The position numbers and the translations under genes are program-made. A stretch of DNA of 64,000 bases from Ferdinandcohnia sp047246645 (GTDB taxonomy: Bacteria > Bacillota > Bacilli > Bacillales > Bacillaceae_L): contig NZ_JBFOKR010000006.1 of NCBI RefSeq assembly GCF_047246645.1, forward strand, positions 124,001 to 188,000. Reading direction: 5' to 3'. Shown one piece after another: positions 1-7,773 of this stretch. The notes beneath the pieces are model-generated. The model ran no database searches. It was not told where the DNA came from and saw only the letters and a program-made list of their open reading frames with translations. The stretch's first letter is position 1; every line of letters starts with the position of its first letter.

Positions 1-1352
1 GAATAAAGACATATTTAAGTGCCAACTATGCAAGTCCAATTCAGCTTGGGGACTTAGATACGGCTGATCCACTTGATGAGGGCGTTCGAAGTTGGTGGAA
101 GGAAAAAGTAAAAGAAGTATATAACTATATTCCTGACTTTGGCGGTTTTGTGGTTAAAGCAGATTCAGAGCATCGCCCAGGGCCATTTACGTATAACAGA
201 ACACATGCAGACGGTGCAAATATGCTTGGAGAAGCATTAAAACCTTTTGGTGGAGTCGTTTTCTGGAGATGTTTTGTGTACAACTGTCTTCAAGATTGGC
301 GTGACCGTAAAACTGACAGAGCGCGTGCAGCTTATGATCACTTTAAACCATTAGATGGACAGTTCCTTGAAAATGTTGTTCTGCAAATTAAAAATGGACC
401 AATGGACTTCCAGGTTAGAGAGCCTGTTTCTCCTCTATTTGGCGCAATGTCAGAAACGAATCAGGTTCTTGAGTTCCAAGTAACACAGGAATATACAGGA
501 CAACAAAGGCATCTTTGCTACCTCATTCCACAATGGAAAGAAGTGCTGGATTTCGATACGCATGCAAAAGGTGAAGGCTCTACCGTTAAAAAAGTAGTAT
601 CCGGTTCTTTATATCATAATACTTTAAGTGGAATTACTGCGGTTTCAAATATCGGAGACGACTTAAACTGGAATGGTCATACATTGGCACAAGCGAATTT
701 CTATGGATACGGAAGACTTATTTGGAATCCAGACCTTAAGACCGATGAAATTACAGAAGAATGGGTTGAGCAAACGTTTGGGAAAAATGAACTCGTCTTC
801 GAAAAACTAAAAGATATGCTTCATACATCATGGAGTATCTATGAAAAATACACAGCTCCACTAGGAGTAGGCTGGATGGTTAATCCTAGCCATCATTATG
901 GACCAAACGTAGACGGTTATGAGTATGATGTGTGGGGCACCTATCATTTTGCTGATTGGAAAGGTATCGGTGTAAACCGTACATTAAAAGATGGAACAGG
1001 ATATACAGGTCAGTACTTTAAAGAAAATACCGACCTATTTGAATCATTAGATACATGTCCAGATGAACTCATTCTTTTCTTCCACCACGTACCATATACA
1101 CATGTTCTAAGGTCTGGGGTAACAGTGATACAGCATATCTACAATACTCACTTTGAAGGAGTTGAAGAAGCTGAAAATCTTGTTACTCAATGGAAGAAAC
1201 TTGAAGGTGAAATGGACACGACAAGATTTGAAGGTGTTCTAGCTAGATTACAAGAACAAAGCGAACATTCAAAAGAGTGGCGTGACAAAATTAATACGTA
1301 TTTCTACAGAAAATCTGGGATAGATGATGTGAAGGAACGTAAGATTTATTAA
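1..1352 (+). CDS. aguA: Alpha-glucuronidase, GH67 (5' end outside window)
   Basis: Removes (4-O-methyl)glucuronic acid from the non-reducing end of aldouronic acids made from glucuronoxylan; the family is usually intracellular in Bacillaceae. The frame is open from base 3 with no start, so the N-terminal part lies upstream of the window. About 450 residues are present, against roughly 680 for the family. The GH67-typical blocks FGGFVVKADSE, HADGANMLGEAL and VFWRCFVYNCLQDWRDR are visible near the start of the fragment, followed by the helical C-terminal domain. It is followed by a terminator and then xylan-oligosaccharide hydrolases on the same strand, which fits glucuronoxylan use. An internal GTG at 150 is not a plausible start because the homology begins before it. 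Family assignment is from recognised motifs. Confidence 0.93.
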   Translation, partial: IKTYLSANYASPIQLGDLDTADPLDEGVRSWWKEKVKEVYNYIPDFGGFVVKADSEHRPGPFTYNRTHADGANMLGEALKPFGGVVFWRCFVYNCLQDWRDRKTDRARAAYDHFKPLDGQFLENVVLQIKNGPMDFQVREPVSPLFGAMSETNQVLEFQVTQEYTGQQRHLCYLIPQWKEVLDFDTHAKGEGSTVKKVVSGSLYHNTLSGITAVSNIGDDLNWNGHTLAQANFYGYGRLIWNPDLKTDEITEEWVEQTFGKNELVFEKLKDMLHTSWSIYEKYTAPLGVGWMVNPSHHYGPNVDGYEYDVWGTYHFADWKGIGVNRTLKDGTGYTGQYFKENTDLFESLDTCPDELILFFHHVPYTHVLRSGVTVIQHIYNTHFEGVEEAENLVTQWKKLEGEMDTTRFEGVLARLQEQSEHSKEWRDKINTYFYRKSGIDDVKERKIY

Positions 1353-1360
1353 AAAGTTAA

Positions 1361-1393
1361 GATGTGCTGGTCCATGAAATCTAGCACATTTTT
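1361..1393 (+). terminator. Rho-independent terminator after aguA
   Basis: The arms ATGTGCT and AGCACAT flank a loop of about 14 bases and are followed by TTTTTC. It lies 9 bases after the aguA stop. The arm sequence is almost the same as that of the terminator after xylA. Confidence 0.7.
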
Positions 1394-1430
1394 CTTACCA
1401 GTAATATAACAACGACGAGAGGACAAGGTT

Positions 1431-2936
1431 ATGAAAAGAATAACTATCACTCAAGATCGAGTAACAACATTCAAAAAGAACTGGAAATATTGTGTGGGAA
1501 CAGGACGCCTAGGTCTTGCACTACAAAAGGAGTACCTTGATCATTTAAAACTTGCAAAAGAAAAAATTGGTTTCGAATATATCAGAGGACATGGCTTGCT
1601 TTCAGACGATGTTGGAATCTATCGGGAAATTGAAGTAGATGGTGAGACTCGCCCGTTCTATAACTTTACATACATTGATCGAATTTTTGATTCGTTTCTT
1701 GAAATCGGAATTCGACCATTCGTAGAGTTAGGATTTATGCCTTCTCAACTAGCTTCAGGAGACCAGACAATTTTTTACTGGAAGGGAAATGTAACACCTC
1801 CAAAAGATTATGAAAAATGGCATGACCTTATTGTTGCGGTCGTTTCTCATTTTGTAGAGCGGTATGGGATTGATGAAGTTTTAAAATGGCCGTTTGAAAT
1901 CTGGAATGAACCTAATCTAGTAAACTTCTGGAAAGATGCAGATAAACAAGAGTATTTCAAATTATATAAGGTTACAGCAAATGCAGTGAAAGAGGTTCAT
2001 CCAGAATTGCAGGTAGGTGGTCCAGCCATTTGTGGTGGAGCTGATCATTGGATTGTGGATTTTCTTAACTTCTGTCATGAGGAAAACGCACCAGTCGATT
2101 TTGTGAGTAGACATGCCTATACATCAAAAGCGCCGCATAAAAAGACCTTTGAATATTACTATCAGGAATTGGTAGATAACACAGATATGCTTCATCAGTT
2201 TAAAACGGTACGAGGTATGATTTATGAGTCACCATTTCCGAACCTGCCATTTCATATTACAGAATACAATACTTCCTATAGTCCTATAAATCCGGTTCAC
2301 GATACAGCGCTAAATGCTGCGTATCTAGCAAGAATTTTAAGTGAGGGAGGAGATTATGTTGACTCCTTCTCATATTGGACATTTAGTGATGTATTTGAAG
2401 AAAGTGATGTACCTAAAGCACAGTTCCATGGTGGATTTGGGCTAATTGGGTTAAACGAAATACTAAAGCCTACTTTCCATCTGTTCTACTTTTTCAACCA
2501 GCTTGGTGAGGAGCAGCTTTATCGCGATGAGCAGATACTTGTTACTAGAAGGAAAGACGGTTCAATCGCATTAGTTGCTTGGAATGAAGTGCTGGAGAAA
2601 GGGAATGACCATAACCAGATAGTTGAGCTTGAAATTCCACTATCATGTAAGAATGCATTTGTAAAACGCCAGATAGTAAATGAACAATATGCAAACCCAT
2701 GGAGAGTTTGGCAGGAAATGGGACGTCCAAGATTCATAGATAAGCAAGCTGTAGAAACACTACGTCATGCGGCCCAACCACTCCTCACTACTGCACAAAT
2801 GGAAGTAGAGAATAGTGTATTAAAGCTAGAGCTTATTTTATCCAAAAACGAAGTGACTTTAATCGAAATTCAACCGAGAAAAGATGAGACTGATACGTAT
2901 CATGGGTTGGATGATAGTCTGATAGATTCTTATTAA
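1431..2936 (+). CDS. Beta-xylosidase, GH39
   Basis: Predicted to cleave xylose from the non-reducing end of xylo-oligosaccharides with retention. The 501-residue length is normal for GH39. The acid/base glutamate is E160 in FEIWNEPN and the nucleophile is E278 in FHITEYN, the same positions reported for characterised GH39 xylosidases. There is no signal peptide, so it acts in the cytoplasm on imported oligosaccharides. The start ATG is preceded by a purine-rich GAGAGGACAAGG. It lies between aguA and the GH8 oligoxylanase, and together these enzymes would dismantle substituted xylo-oligomers. A second beta-xylosidase (GH43) is encoded 6 kb downstream. The gene might be called xynB, but the name is shared between families, so no symbol is given. 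Confidence 0.93.
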   Translation: MKRITITQDRVTTFKKNWKYCVGTGRLGLALQKEYLDHLKLAKEKIGFEYIRGHGLLSDDVGIYREIEVDGETRPFYNFTYIDRIFDSFLEIGIRPFVELGFMPSQLASGDQTIFYWKGNVTPPKDYEKWHDLIVAVVSHFVERYGIDEVLKWPFEIWNEPNLVNFWKDADKQEYFKLYKVTANAVKEVHPELQVGGPAICGGADHWIVDFLNFCHEENAPVDFVSRHAYTSKAPHKKTFEYYYQELVDNTDMLHQFKTVRGMIYESPFPNLPFHITEYNTSYSPINPVHDTALNAAYLARILSEGGDYVDSFSYWTFSDVFEESDVPKAQFHGGFGLIGLNEILKPTFHLFYFFNQLGEEQLYRDEQILVTRRKDGSIALVAWNEVLEKGNDHNQIVELEIPLSCKNAFVKRQIVNEQYANPWRVWQEMGRPRFIDKQAVETLRHAAQPLLTTAQMEVENSVLKLELILSKNEVTLIEIQPRKDETDTYHGLDDSLIDSY

Positions 2937-2978
2937 ACCAGCATACTTTGATTCATATACTGAAGGGAGAACTGTAAG

Positions 2979-4121
2979 ATGACTAAAGGTGCATTTTATA
3001 CTGGAGAGTATCGCAATTTATTTAAAGAGTATGGTTACTCTGAAGAGGAAATTCAAGCAAGAGTTGAAGATACATGGAACCAAATTTTTTATGGTGATGA
3101 AGATACAAAAATCTATCATGAAAGTGAAGATGGCGGCGGCTATTTAGTTGACACTGGTAATATTGATGTACGTACAGAAGGTATGTCGTATGGAATGATG
3201 GTGGCTGTACAACTTGATAAGCAAGAAGAGTTTGACCGCATTTGGTCTTGGGCTAAGAAAAATATGTATATGACAGAAGGGTTGCATGCGGGGTATTTTG
3301 CGTGGTCATGTGCTCTAGATGGTACAAAAAATGCTCATGGGCCAGCTCCTGATGGCGAAGAGTTTTTTGCCTTAGCATTATTCTTTGCTTCACATCGTTG
3401 GGGTGACCGTGAAGCACCATTCAACTACAGTGAGCAAGCGAAGGACTTATTAAGAGATTGTATCCATAAAGGTGAAAATAATGATGGCTTCCCAATGTGG
3501 AACCCAGAAAATAAACTTATTAAATTTGTACCTGAGGTTGAGTTTTCTGACCCGTCTTATCATTTGCCACATTTCTATGAGTTATTTGCACTTTGGGCTT
3601 ATCCAGAGGATCGTCAGTTCTGGAAGGAAGCAGCTGAAGCAAGTAGAGAATACTTGAAGACTGCGTGCCATTCGGAAACAGGCTTAGCTCCAGAATATGC
3701 TCATTATGATGGAACACCAAATCATATTCGCGGGTACGGGGACTTTTTCAGTGATTCATACCGCGTAGCTGCTAACATTGGTTTGGATGCAGAATGGTTT
3801 GGCGGCACAGAGTGGGATAAAGAAGAGGCGGATAAAATTCAAGGTTTCTTTGCGGATAAAAAACCTGAGGACTACCGTCGATATAAAATTGATGGAGAAC
3901 CTTTTGAGGAAAAATCATTACATCCAGTTGGATTAATTGCTACAAACGCAATGGCTTCATTAGCAACTGTCGATGGCCCACATGCCAAAGCAAATGTAGA
4001 CTTATTCTGGAATACACCGGTTCGCACAGGTGAGAGACGCTACTATGATAACTGCTTATACCTATTTAGCATGCTAGCTTTAAGCGGAAACTACCGTATT
4101 TGGATGCCGAAAGAGAAATAG
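2979..4121 (+). CDS. Reducing-end xylose-releasing exo-oligoxylanase, GH8
   Basis: Predicted to release xylose from the reducing end of xylo-oligosaccharides (EC 3.2.1.156), complementing the non-reducing-end xylosidases. The protein has 380 residues and no signal peptide, like characterised cytoplasmic Rex enzymes. The GH8 signature RTEGMSYGMM supplies the acid E67; a likely base aspartate is D259 in FFSDSYR, assigned by analogy with the Bacillus halodurans enzyme. The (alpha/alpha)6 barrel motifs WSWAKKN and DGTPNHIRGYGDFF are recognisable. GAAGGGAG precedes the ATG. The 42-base gap to the GH39 gene suggests co-transcription, and a strong terminator follows. Other GH8 activities (cellulase, chitosanase) are less likely given the neighbours and the Rex-like sequence. 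Confidence 0.9.
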   Translation: MTKGAFYTGEYRNLFKEYGYSEEEIQARVEDTWNQIFYGDEDTKIYHESEDGGGYLVDTGNIDVRTEGMSYGMMVAVQLDKQEEFDRIWSWAKKNMYMTEGLHAGYFAWSCALDGTKNAHGPAPDGEEFFALALFFASHRWGDREAPFNYSEQAKDLLRDCIHKGENNDGFPMWNPENKLIKFVPEVEFSDPSYHLPHFYELFALWAYPEDRQFWKEAAEASREYLKTACHSETGLAPEYAHYDGTPNHIRGYGDFFSDSYRVAANIGLDAEWFGGTEWDKEEADKIQGFFADKKPEDYRRYKIDGEPFEEKSLHPVGLIATNAMASLATVDGPHAKANVDLFWNTPVRTGERRYYDNCLYLFSMLALSGNYRIWMPKEK

Positions 4122-4131
4122 AATAGTAGAA

Positions 4132-4163
4132 TAGCCCCTTTCGAGAGGAAAGGGGCTTATTTT
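4132..4163 (+). terminator. Rho-independent terminator after GH8 gene
   Basis: AGCCCCTTTC and GAAAGGGGCT form a perfect 10-bp stem with a GAGAG loop, followed by TATTTTTAT. Confidence 0.9.
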
Positions 4164-4200
4164 TATATCATTCTGGTGAAAATGAGTAGGAGTTATAGGG

Positions 4201-4320
4201 TTTACGATTTTTAATTTAGATTTATGGTTTTTAATTTGGATTTACGATTTTTAGCAGGAAAATACGATTTTTAATTCGGATTTACGATTTTTAGCAAGAA
4301 AATACGATTTTTAGCAAAAA
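4201..4320. repeat. Six tandem 20-bp units, copy A
   Basis: Six consecutive units of exactly 20 bp share the core TACGATTTTTA (TATGGTTTTTA in unit 2) with ends alternating between AATTYGGA-like and GCARGAA-like. The array is in a convergent intergenic region between the GH8 gene and xylR. The preceding GAAAATGAGTAG is also found before copy B. Confidence 0.9.
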
Positions 4321-4321
4321 T

Positions 4322-4493
4322 TGAGCCAAACCGGCCGTACGCCTCAATGCAAACCAAACNNNNNNNNNNNNNNNNNNNNNNNNNNNNNNNNNNNNNNNNN
4401 NNNNNNNNNNNNNNNNNNNNNNNNNNNNNNNNNNNNNNNNNNNNNNNNNNNNNNNNNNNCAAACCGGCCGTACGCCTCAATGCAAACCAAACC
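4322..4493. repeat. GC-richer repeat interrupted by the assembly gap
   Basis: The string CAAACCGGCCGTACGCCTCA followed by ATGCAAACCAAAC occurs immediately before the N run (from 4327) and again immediately after it (from 4460). This indicates a tandem or duplicated unit that the assembly could not resolve. Its composition differs from the AT-rich 20-bp arrays on either side. Confidence 0.85.
4360..4459. other. Assembly gap, 100 N
   Basis: Exactly 100 undetermined bases, the usual placeholder for a gap of unknown size. The repeated flanks suggest that copies of the surrounding unit are collapsed or missing here. Confidence 0.98.
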
Positions 4494-4540
4494 GTGTACC
4501 CCTCAAAAGTGATTCGGTAAAAATGAGTAGCATTTTCCTG

Positions 4541-4661
4541 TTTACGATTCTTAATTTCAATTTATGGTTTTTAATTTGGATTTACGATTTTTAGCAGGGA
4601 AATACGATTTTTAATTCAGAAATACGATTTTTAGCAAGAAAATACGATTTTTTAGCCAAAA
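4541..4661. repeat. Six tandem 20-bp units, copy B
   Basis: A second array with the same order of unit variants as copy A (unit 2 again has TATGGTTTTTA) and the same 20-bp period; the last unit has one extra T. It is preceded by AAAATGAGTAG, as is copy A. The matching order indicates that a whole block of several hundred bases, not only the 20-bp unit, was duplicated. Confidence 0.88.
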
Positions 4662-4717
4662 TAAACCCAAATACTTCGCACCAAGTTTCCCGAACCCAAT
4701 CGTGAGCCTACAACACA

Positions 4718-4750
4718 TTAAAAACCTGGGGAGATCCTCCTCCCCAGGTT
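4718..4750 (-). terminator. Rho-independent terminator of xylR
   Basis: On the minus strand AACCTGGGGA pairs with TCTCCCCAGGTT and is followed by TTTAATG. The first arm overlaps the last codon and stop of xylR. Confidence 0.8.
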
Positions 4751-5921
4751 ACACCTGCTCCAATAATTGCTCTTCAGTAAAAAATTGCTCAACTGCAAAC
4801 GCGGATACACCGAGTGCTGCTGAATAAATAGAACGTTTAGAAAAAGTAATCTCAAGGCTTTCCCGATGAAAAGATAACGCATGTTGTGAAATTGCTTCCT
4901 CAATAGGGGCTTTCAACCAATGTTTTGCAACTGACATTCGGTTTCCAATGATCACCTGCTCTGGATTGAAGCTGTTTACAAGATTTGAGATACCGTAACC
5001 GATATAGGTCCCTACCTGTTTAAAAAGCGCAATAATTTCTTCATTTCCTTGATTGGCTAAGCTAATTAAGCTTTCCAAAGTAAGATCGATATGGTCTAAC
5101 TGCTTAGCCATTTTCAATAACGCATGCTCTGATGCATAGGCTTCCCAACATCCTTCACGGCCACAACTACATTTCCTGCCACCAATATCAATTAACATAT
5201 GGCCGGCTTCACCAGAGAAACCACCATTACCTTTGTATAGTTCACCGTTTAAGATAAGCCCAACACCAATTCCTATTCCAGCACTTACGTAAAGGATATT
5301 ATCAATCTCTTGGCCAGCACCGAATTGCTTTTCGCCATAAGCACCAGCATTAGCCTCATTTTCAACAATAACTGGAATGTCAAAATAATCTTCAATCTCT
5401 TTCTTAATAAAAACATCTTCCCATCACAGATTTGGTGCAAATAAAACTTTACCTTCTTTATCAACAATTCCAGGCACACCGATACCAATTCCAACTACAC
5501 CATATCTACTTTCGGGAGCATTTTTTAATAAGGAAGAAATAGTTTCCTTAACTAGATTCACGATTGAATTGAATTCAATTTGAGTATGATACACATTTTT
5601 TTCATTTACGATATTACCTTGCAGGTCGGTCAAAACTCCTAATATATAGTTAACTCCGATATCAATTCCAATTGTATAACCGGCATGCTGATTAAAGAGT
5701 AATAAAACAGGACGTCTTCCGCCGCTGGATTCTCCTGGACCAGTTTCGTACACTAAGTCGTCTTCAAGTAATTCATTTACAAGAGATGAAACAGTAGACT
5801 TGTTTAAACCTAATCGTTGCGCAATATCTGCCCGAGATAGAGGAGCTTGGTCTTTAATAATCTGGAAGACTAACGTTTTATTATTACGTTTGATGATCTG
5901 TTGGTTATAGGTAAGTTTCAT
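4749..5921 (-). pseudogene. xylR: XylR, ROK-family xylose repressor, interrupted by in-frame TGA
   Basis: Xylose-responsive repressor of the xyl genes. The full frame encodes 390 codons before the stop, normal for XylR. The N-terminal winged helix is residues 1-75 (SRADIAQRLGLNKSTVSSLV), followed by the ROK sugar-binding domain with the intact zinc motif CSCGREGCWEAYAS near the C-terminus. A single TGA at 5424-5426 interrupts the frame after residue 165 (APNL, then stop, then WEDV). Homologues have glycine here (APNLGW), so a GGA to TGA change explains it. No frameshift is needed; both halves are in the same frame. Translated normally, only the DNA-binding domain and part of the ROK domain would be made. 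A sequencing error or a real recent null are both possible. It is divergent from xylA, and operators flank both promoters. Confidence 0.9.
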
Positions 5922-5954
5922 ATTTTTCGCTCCTACTTAATACTATCTATTACT

Positions 5955-5982
5955 ATTATAACTTAGTTTACTGAATAGACAA
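5955..5982 (-). promoter_or_regulatory. xylR promoter
   Basis: On the minus strand, TTGTCT (5977-5982) and TATAAT (5955-5960) are separated by 16 bases. The -35 box lies inside the XylR operator at 5963-5987, which suggests autoregulation. TAGGAGCG precedes the xylR ATG. Confidence 0.65.
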
Positions 5983-5987
5983 ACCTA
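5963..5987. promoter_or_regulatory. XylR operator 1 (xylO-like)
   Basis: The outer arms TTAGTTT and AAACCTA flank an 11-base centre, close to the Bacillus XylR operator pattern TTAGTTTGTT...AACAAACTAA. It overlaps the xylR -35 box. Confidence 0.7.
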
Positions 5988-6060
5988 TTTATTAGAGGAA
6001 AACCAGGAAAAGCCTAGCTAAAAAAAGTACAGTAAAAACTAAAGTTTTTTAAGTTAAAAA

Positions 6061-6085
6061 CTTTGTTTATTCAATAGACAAACGA
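6061..6085. promoter_or_regulatory. XylR operator 2 overlapping the xylA -35 box
   Basis: The sequence CTTTGTTTATTCAATAGACA followed by AACGAAG has arms TTTGTTT and AGACAAACGAAG, sharing the AGACAAAC half-site with operator 1. The xylA -35 box TAGACA lies in its right arm, so binding would block RNA polymerase. Confidence 0.7.
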
Positions 6086-6103
6086 AGATAGCGGTGATAT
6101 ACT
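6075..6103 (+). promoter_or_regulatory. xylA promoter
   Basis: TAGACA (6075-6080), a 17-base spacer, then TATACT (6098-6103). The transcript would have a leader of about 135 bases before xylA, containing a palindrome and a cre. Confidence 0.7.
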
Positions 6104-6110
6104 CTAGATA

Positions 6111-6130
6111 AATTAGTTCACCAACTAATT
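6111..6130. promoter_or_regulatory. Perfect palindrome at the xylA transcription start
   Basis: AATTAGTTCACCAACTAATT has perfect 8-bp arms around CACC. The arms match the outer part of XylR operator arms (TTAGTT/AACTAA), but the spacer is shorter than in a classical xylO. It probably represents a third XylR contact or a derivative of one; this is inference. Confidence 0.55.
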
Positions 6131-6187
6131 GAGTGAGATAACGCAGAGTTATAAAAGGACAAAAAGTTCTTAGATTAATAGTTAATT

Positions 6188-6201
6188 TGAAAGCGTTGTC
6201 A
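6188..6201 (+). promoter_or_regulatory. Catabolite-responsive element (cre) upstream of xylA
   Basis: TGAAAGCGTTGTCA matches the CcpA site pattern TGNAANCGNWNNCA. It lies about 85 bases downstream of the xylA -10 box, a position compatible with a CcpA roadblock. Confidence 0.75.
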
Positions 6202-6247
6202 AAAATTACTCAATCATAACATACACACACATTAGGAGGAATAGTAA

Positions 6248-7579
6248 ATGGCTTATTTTCAAAATGTAAACCACATTAAATTTGAAGGTGCAAGCTCAAA
6301 AAATCCTTTCTCTTTCAAACATTATAATCCAGAAGAAGTAATCGGCGGTAAAACAATGGAAGAAATCCTGCGTTTTGGTGTTGCTTACTGGCATACATTC
6401 ACAGCTGATGGAACTGACCCATTCGGTGCGGGTACAATGCTTCGTCCATATAATCACCTTTCAGGAATGGATCTTGCAAAAGCTCGTGTTGAAGCAGCAT
6501 TTGAATTCTTTGAAAAGTTAAATGTTCCTTACTTCTGTTTCCATGATGTAGACATCGCTCCAGAAGGAAACTCATTAGCTGAAACTTACAAAAACCTAGA
6601 CGAAATTGTTGCAATGATCAAAGAATACATGAAGACAAGCAAAACAAAACTACTTTGGAACACTGCAAACAATTTCACAAACCCACGTTGGGTACACGGT
6701 GCAGCAACTTCACCAAATGCTGATGTATTCGCTTATGCTGCTGCAAAAGTTAAAAAGCAATTAGAAATCGGTAAAGAACTTGGTGCAGAAAACTATGTAT
6801 TCTGGGGTGGACGTGAAGGGTACGAAACACTACTAAATACTGATATGAAATTAGAAATGGATAACTTAGCTCGTTTCTTCCATATGGCAGTTGATTATGC
6901 GAAGGAAATCGGCTTTGACGCTCAATTCCTAATTGAACCAAAACCACAAGAACCAACTAAACACCAATACGATTTTGACGTAGCAACTGGTCTTGCTTTC
7001 CTACAAAAATATGATTTAACAGATCACTTCAAGTTTAACATTGAAGCTAACCATGCTACACTTGCAGGTCATACGTTTGAGCATGAATTAAGAACAGCTC
7101 GTATCAACGGTATGTTAGGTTCTGTAGATGCTAACCAAGGTGATACATTAATCGGCTGGGATACAGATGAATTCCCAACAGATTTATATTCTACTACTCT
7201 AGCAATGTATGAAATCCTTCTTAACGACGGATTAGGTTCAGGAGGACTTAACTTTGACGCAAAAGTAAGAAGAGGTTCATTTGATCCGGAAGATTTATTC
7301 CATGCACATATCGCTGGTATGGACAGCTTCGCAATCGGATTAAAAGTTGCACACCGTCTTTTAGTAGATCGCGTATTAGAAGACTTCATCGCTGATCGTT
7401 ATGACAGCTATACAAAAGGAATCGGTCTTGAAATCGTTCAAGGTACAACTGATTTCCATAAATTAGAGCAACATGCTTTATCATTAGGCGAAATCACAAA
7501 CAAGTCTGGTCGCCAAGAGCGTTTAAAAGCAATCTTAAACCAATATTTATTAGAAGCTCAAGTTGTACCAGTACGCTAA
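6248..7579 (+). CDS. xylA: Xylose isomerase
   Basis: Converts D-xylose to D-xylulose in the cytoplasm. The 443-residue protein is the longer (class II) type found in Bacillus. Visible family blocks are YFCFHDVDIAPEG with the catalytic histidine and aspartate, VFWGGREGYETLLNTD, and the metal-binding stretch FLIEPKPQEPTKHQYDFD followed by FNIEANHATLAGH. AGGAGG stands 7 bases before the ATG. Codon usage is strongly biased to optimal codons, as expected for a highly expressed catabolic gene. It is the first gene of the xyl transcript, under XylR-type operators and a cre, and is followed by a terminator-like hairpin before xylB. Confidence 0.97.
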   Translation: MAYFQNVNHIKFEGASSKNPFSFKHYNPEEVIGGKTMEEILRFGVAYWHTFTADGTDPFGAGTMLRPYNHLSGMDLAKARVEAAFEFFEKLNVPYFCFHDVDIAPEGNSLAETYKNLDEIVAMIKEYMKTSKTKLLWNTANNFTNPRWVHGAATSPNADVFAYAAAKVKKQLEIGKELGAENYVFWGGREGYETLLNTDMKLEMDNLARFFHMAVDYAKEIGFDAQFLIEPKPQEPTKHQYDFDVATGLAFLQKYDLTDHFKFNIEANHATLAGHTFEHELRTARINGMLGSVDANQGDTLIGWDTDEFPTDLYSTTLAMYEILLNDGLGSGGLNFDAKVRRGSFDPEDLFHAHIAGMDSFAIGLKVAHRLLVDRVLEDFIADRYDSYTKGIGLEIVQGTTDFHKLEQHALSLGEITNKSGRQERLKAILNQYLLEAQVVPVR

Positions 7580-7594
7580 TCACTACAACTGACT

Positions 7595-7697
7595 TTTTTG
7601 GCAGATAGGAAAGTATAAAATTCTTTCCTACTGCATAAGTGCAACTACGGCTCTGCTGTCGCCTAAAGGCTTGGCAATCGCCGAGTTTTCTAAAAAA
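7595..7697. repeat. Structured intergenic element between xylA and xylB
   Basis: The element contains the hairpin AGGAAAG/CTTTCCT (7607-7629) and a second GC-rich part with GCCTAAAGGC. It does not encode a protein of plausible size. Its composition and compact hairpins resemble the interspersed REP-like elements of Bacillaceae; repetition elsewhere in the genome cannot be tested here. Confidence 0.4.
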
Positions 7698-7700
7698 CCA

Positions 7701-7738
7701 AAATGTGCTGGGATACTGATATTCCAGCACATTTTTTA
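7701..7738 (+). terminator. Terminator or attenuator after xylA
   Basis: AAATGTGCTGG pairs with CCAGCACATTT around a 12-base loop, followed by a T run. As no clear promoter is seen before xylB, partial read-through is likely, giving less XylB than XylA. Confidence 0.8.
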
Positions 7739-7773
7739 TAGACAAATAAATCCATAATACAGGGTGATTAAAT

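Noticed and set aside
150..1352. A complete 400-residue gene starting at GTG 150
   Set aside because: The same frame is open back to base 3 and encodes recognisable GH67 sequence (DFGGFVV) before the GTG, so this is the C-terminal part of a longer gene.
4201..4661. CRISPR array
   Set aside because: Units are directly adjacent without spacers and only 20 bp long; no cas genes are present.
5424..5426. TGA in xylR as a selenocysteine codon or programmed read-through
   Set aside because: Homologues have glycine at this position and no selenocysteine element is apparent; a point mutation or sequencing error is simpler.
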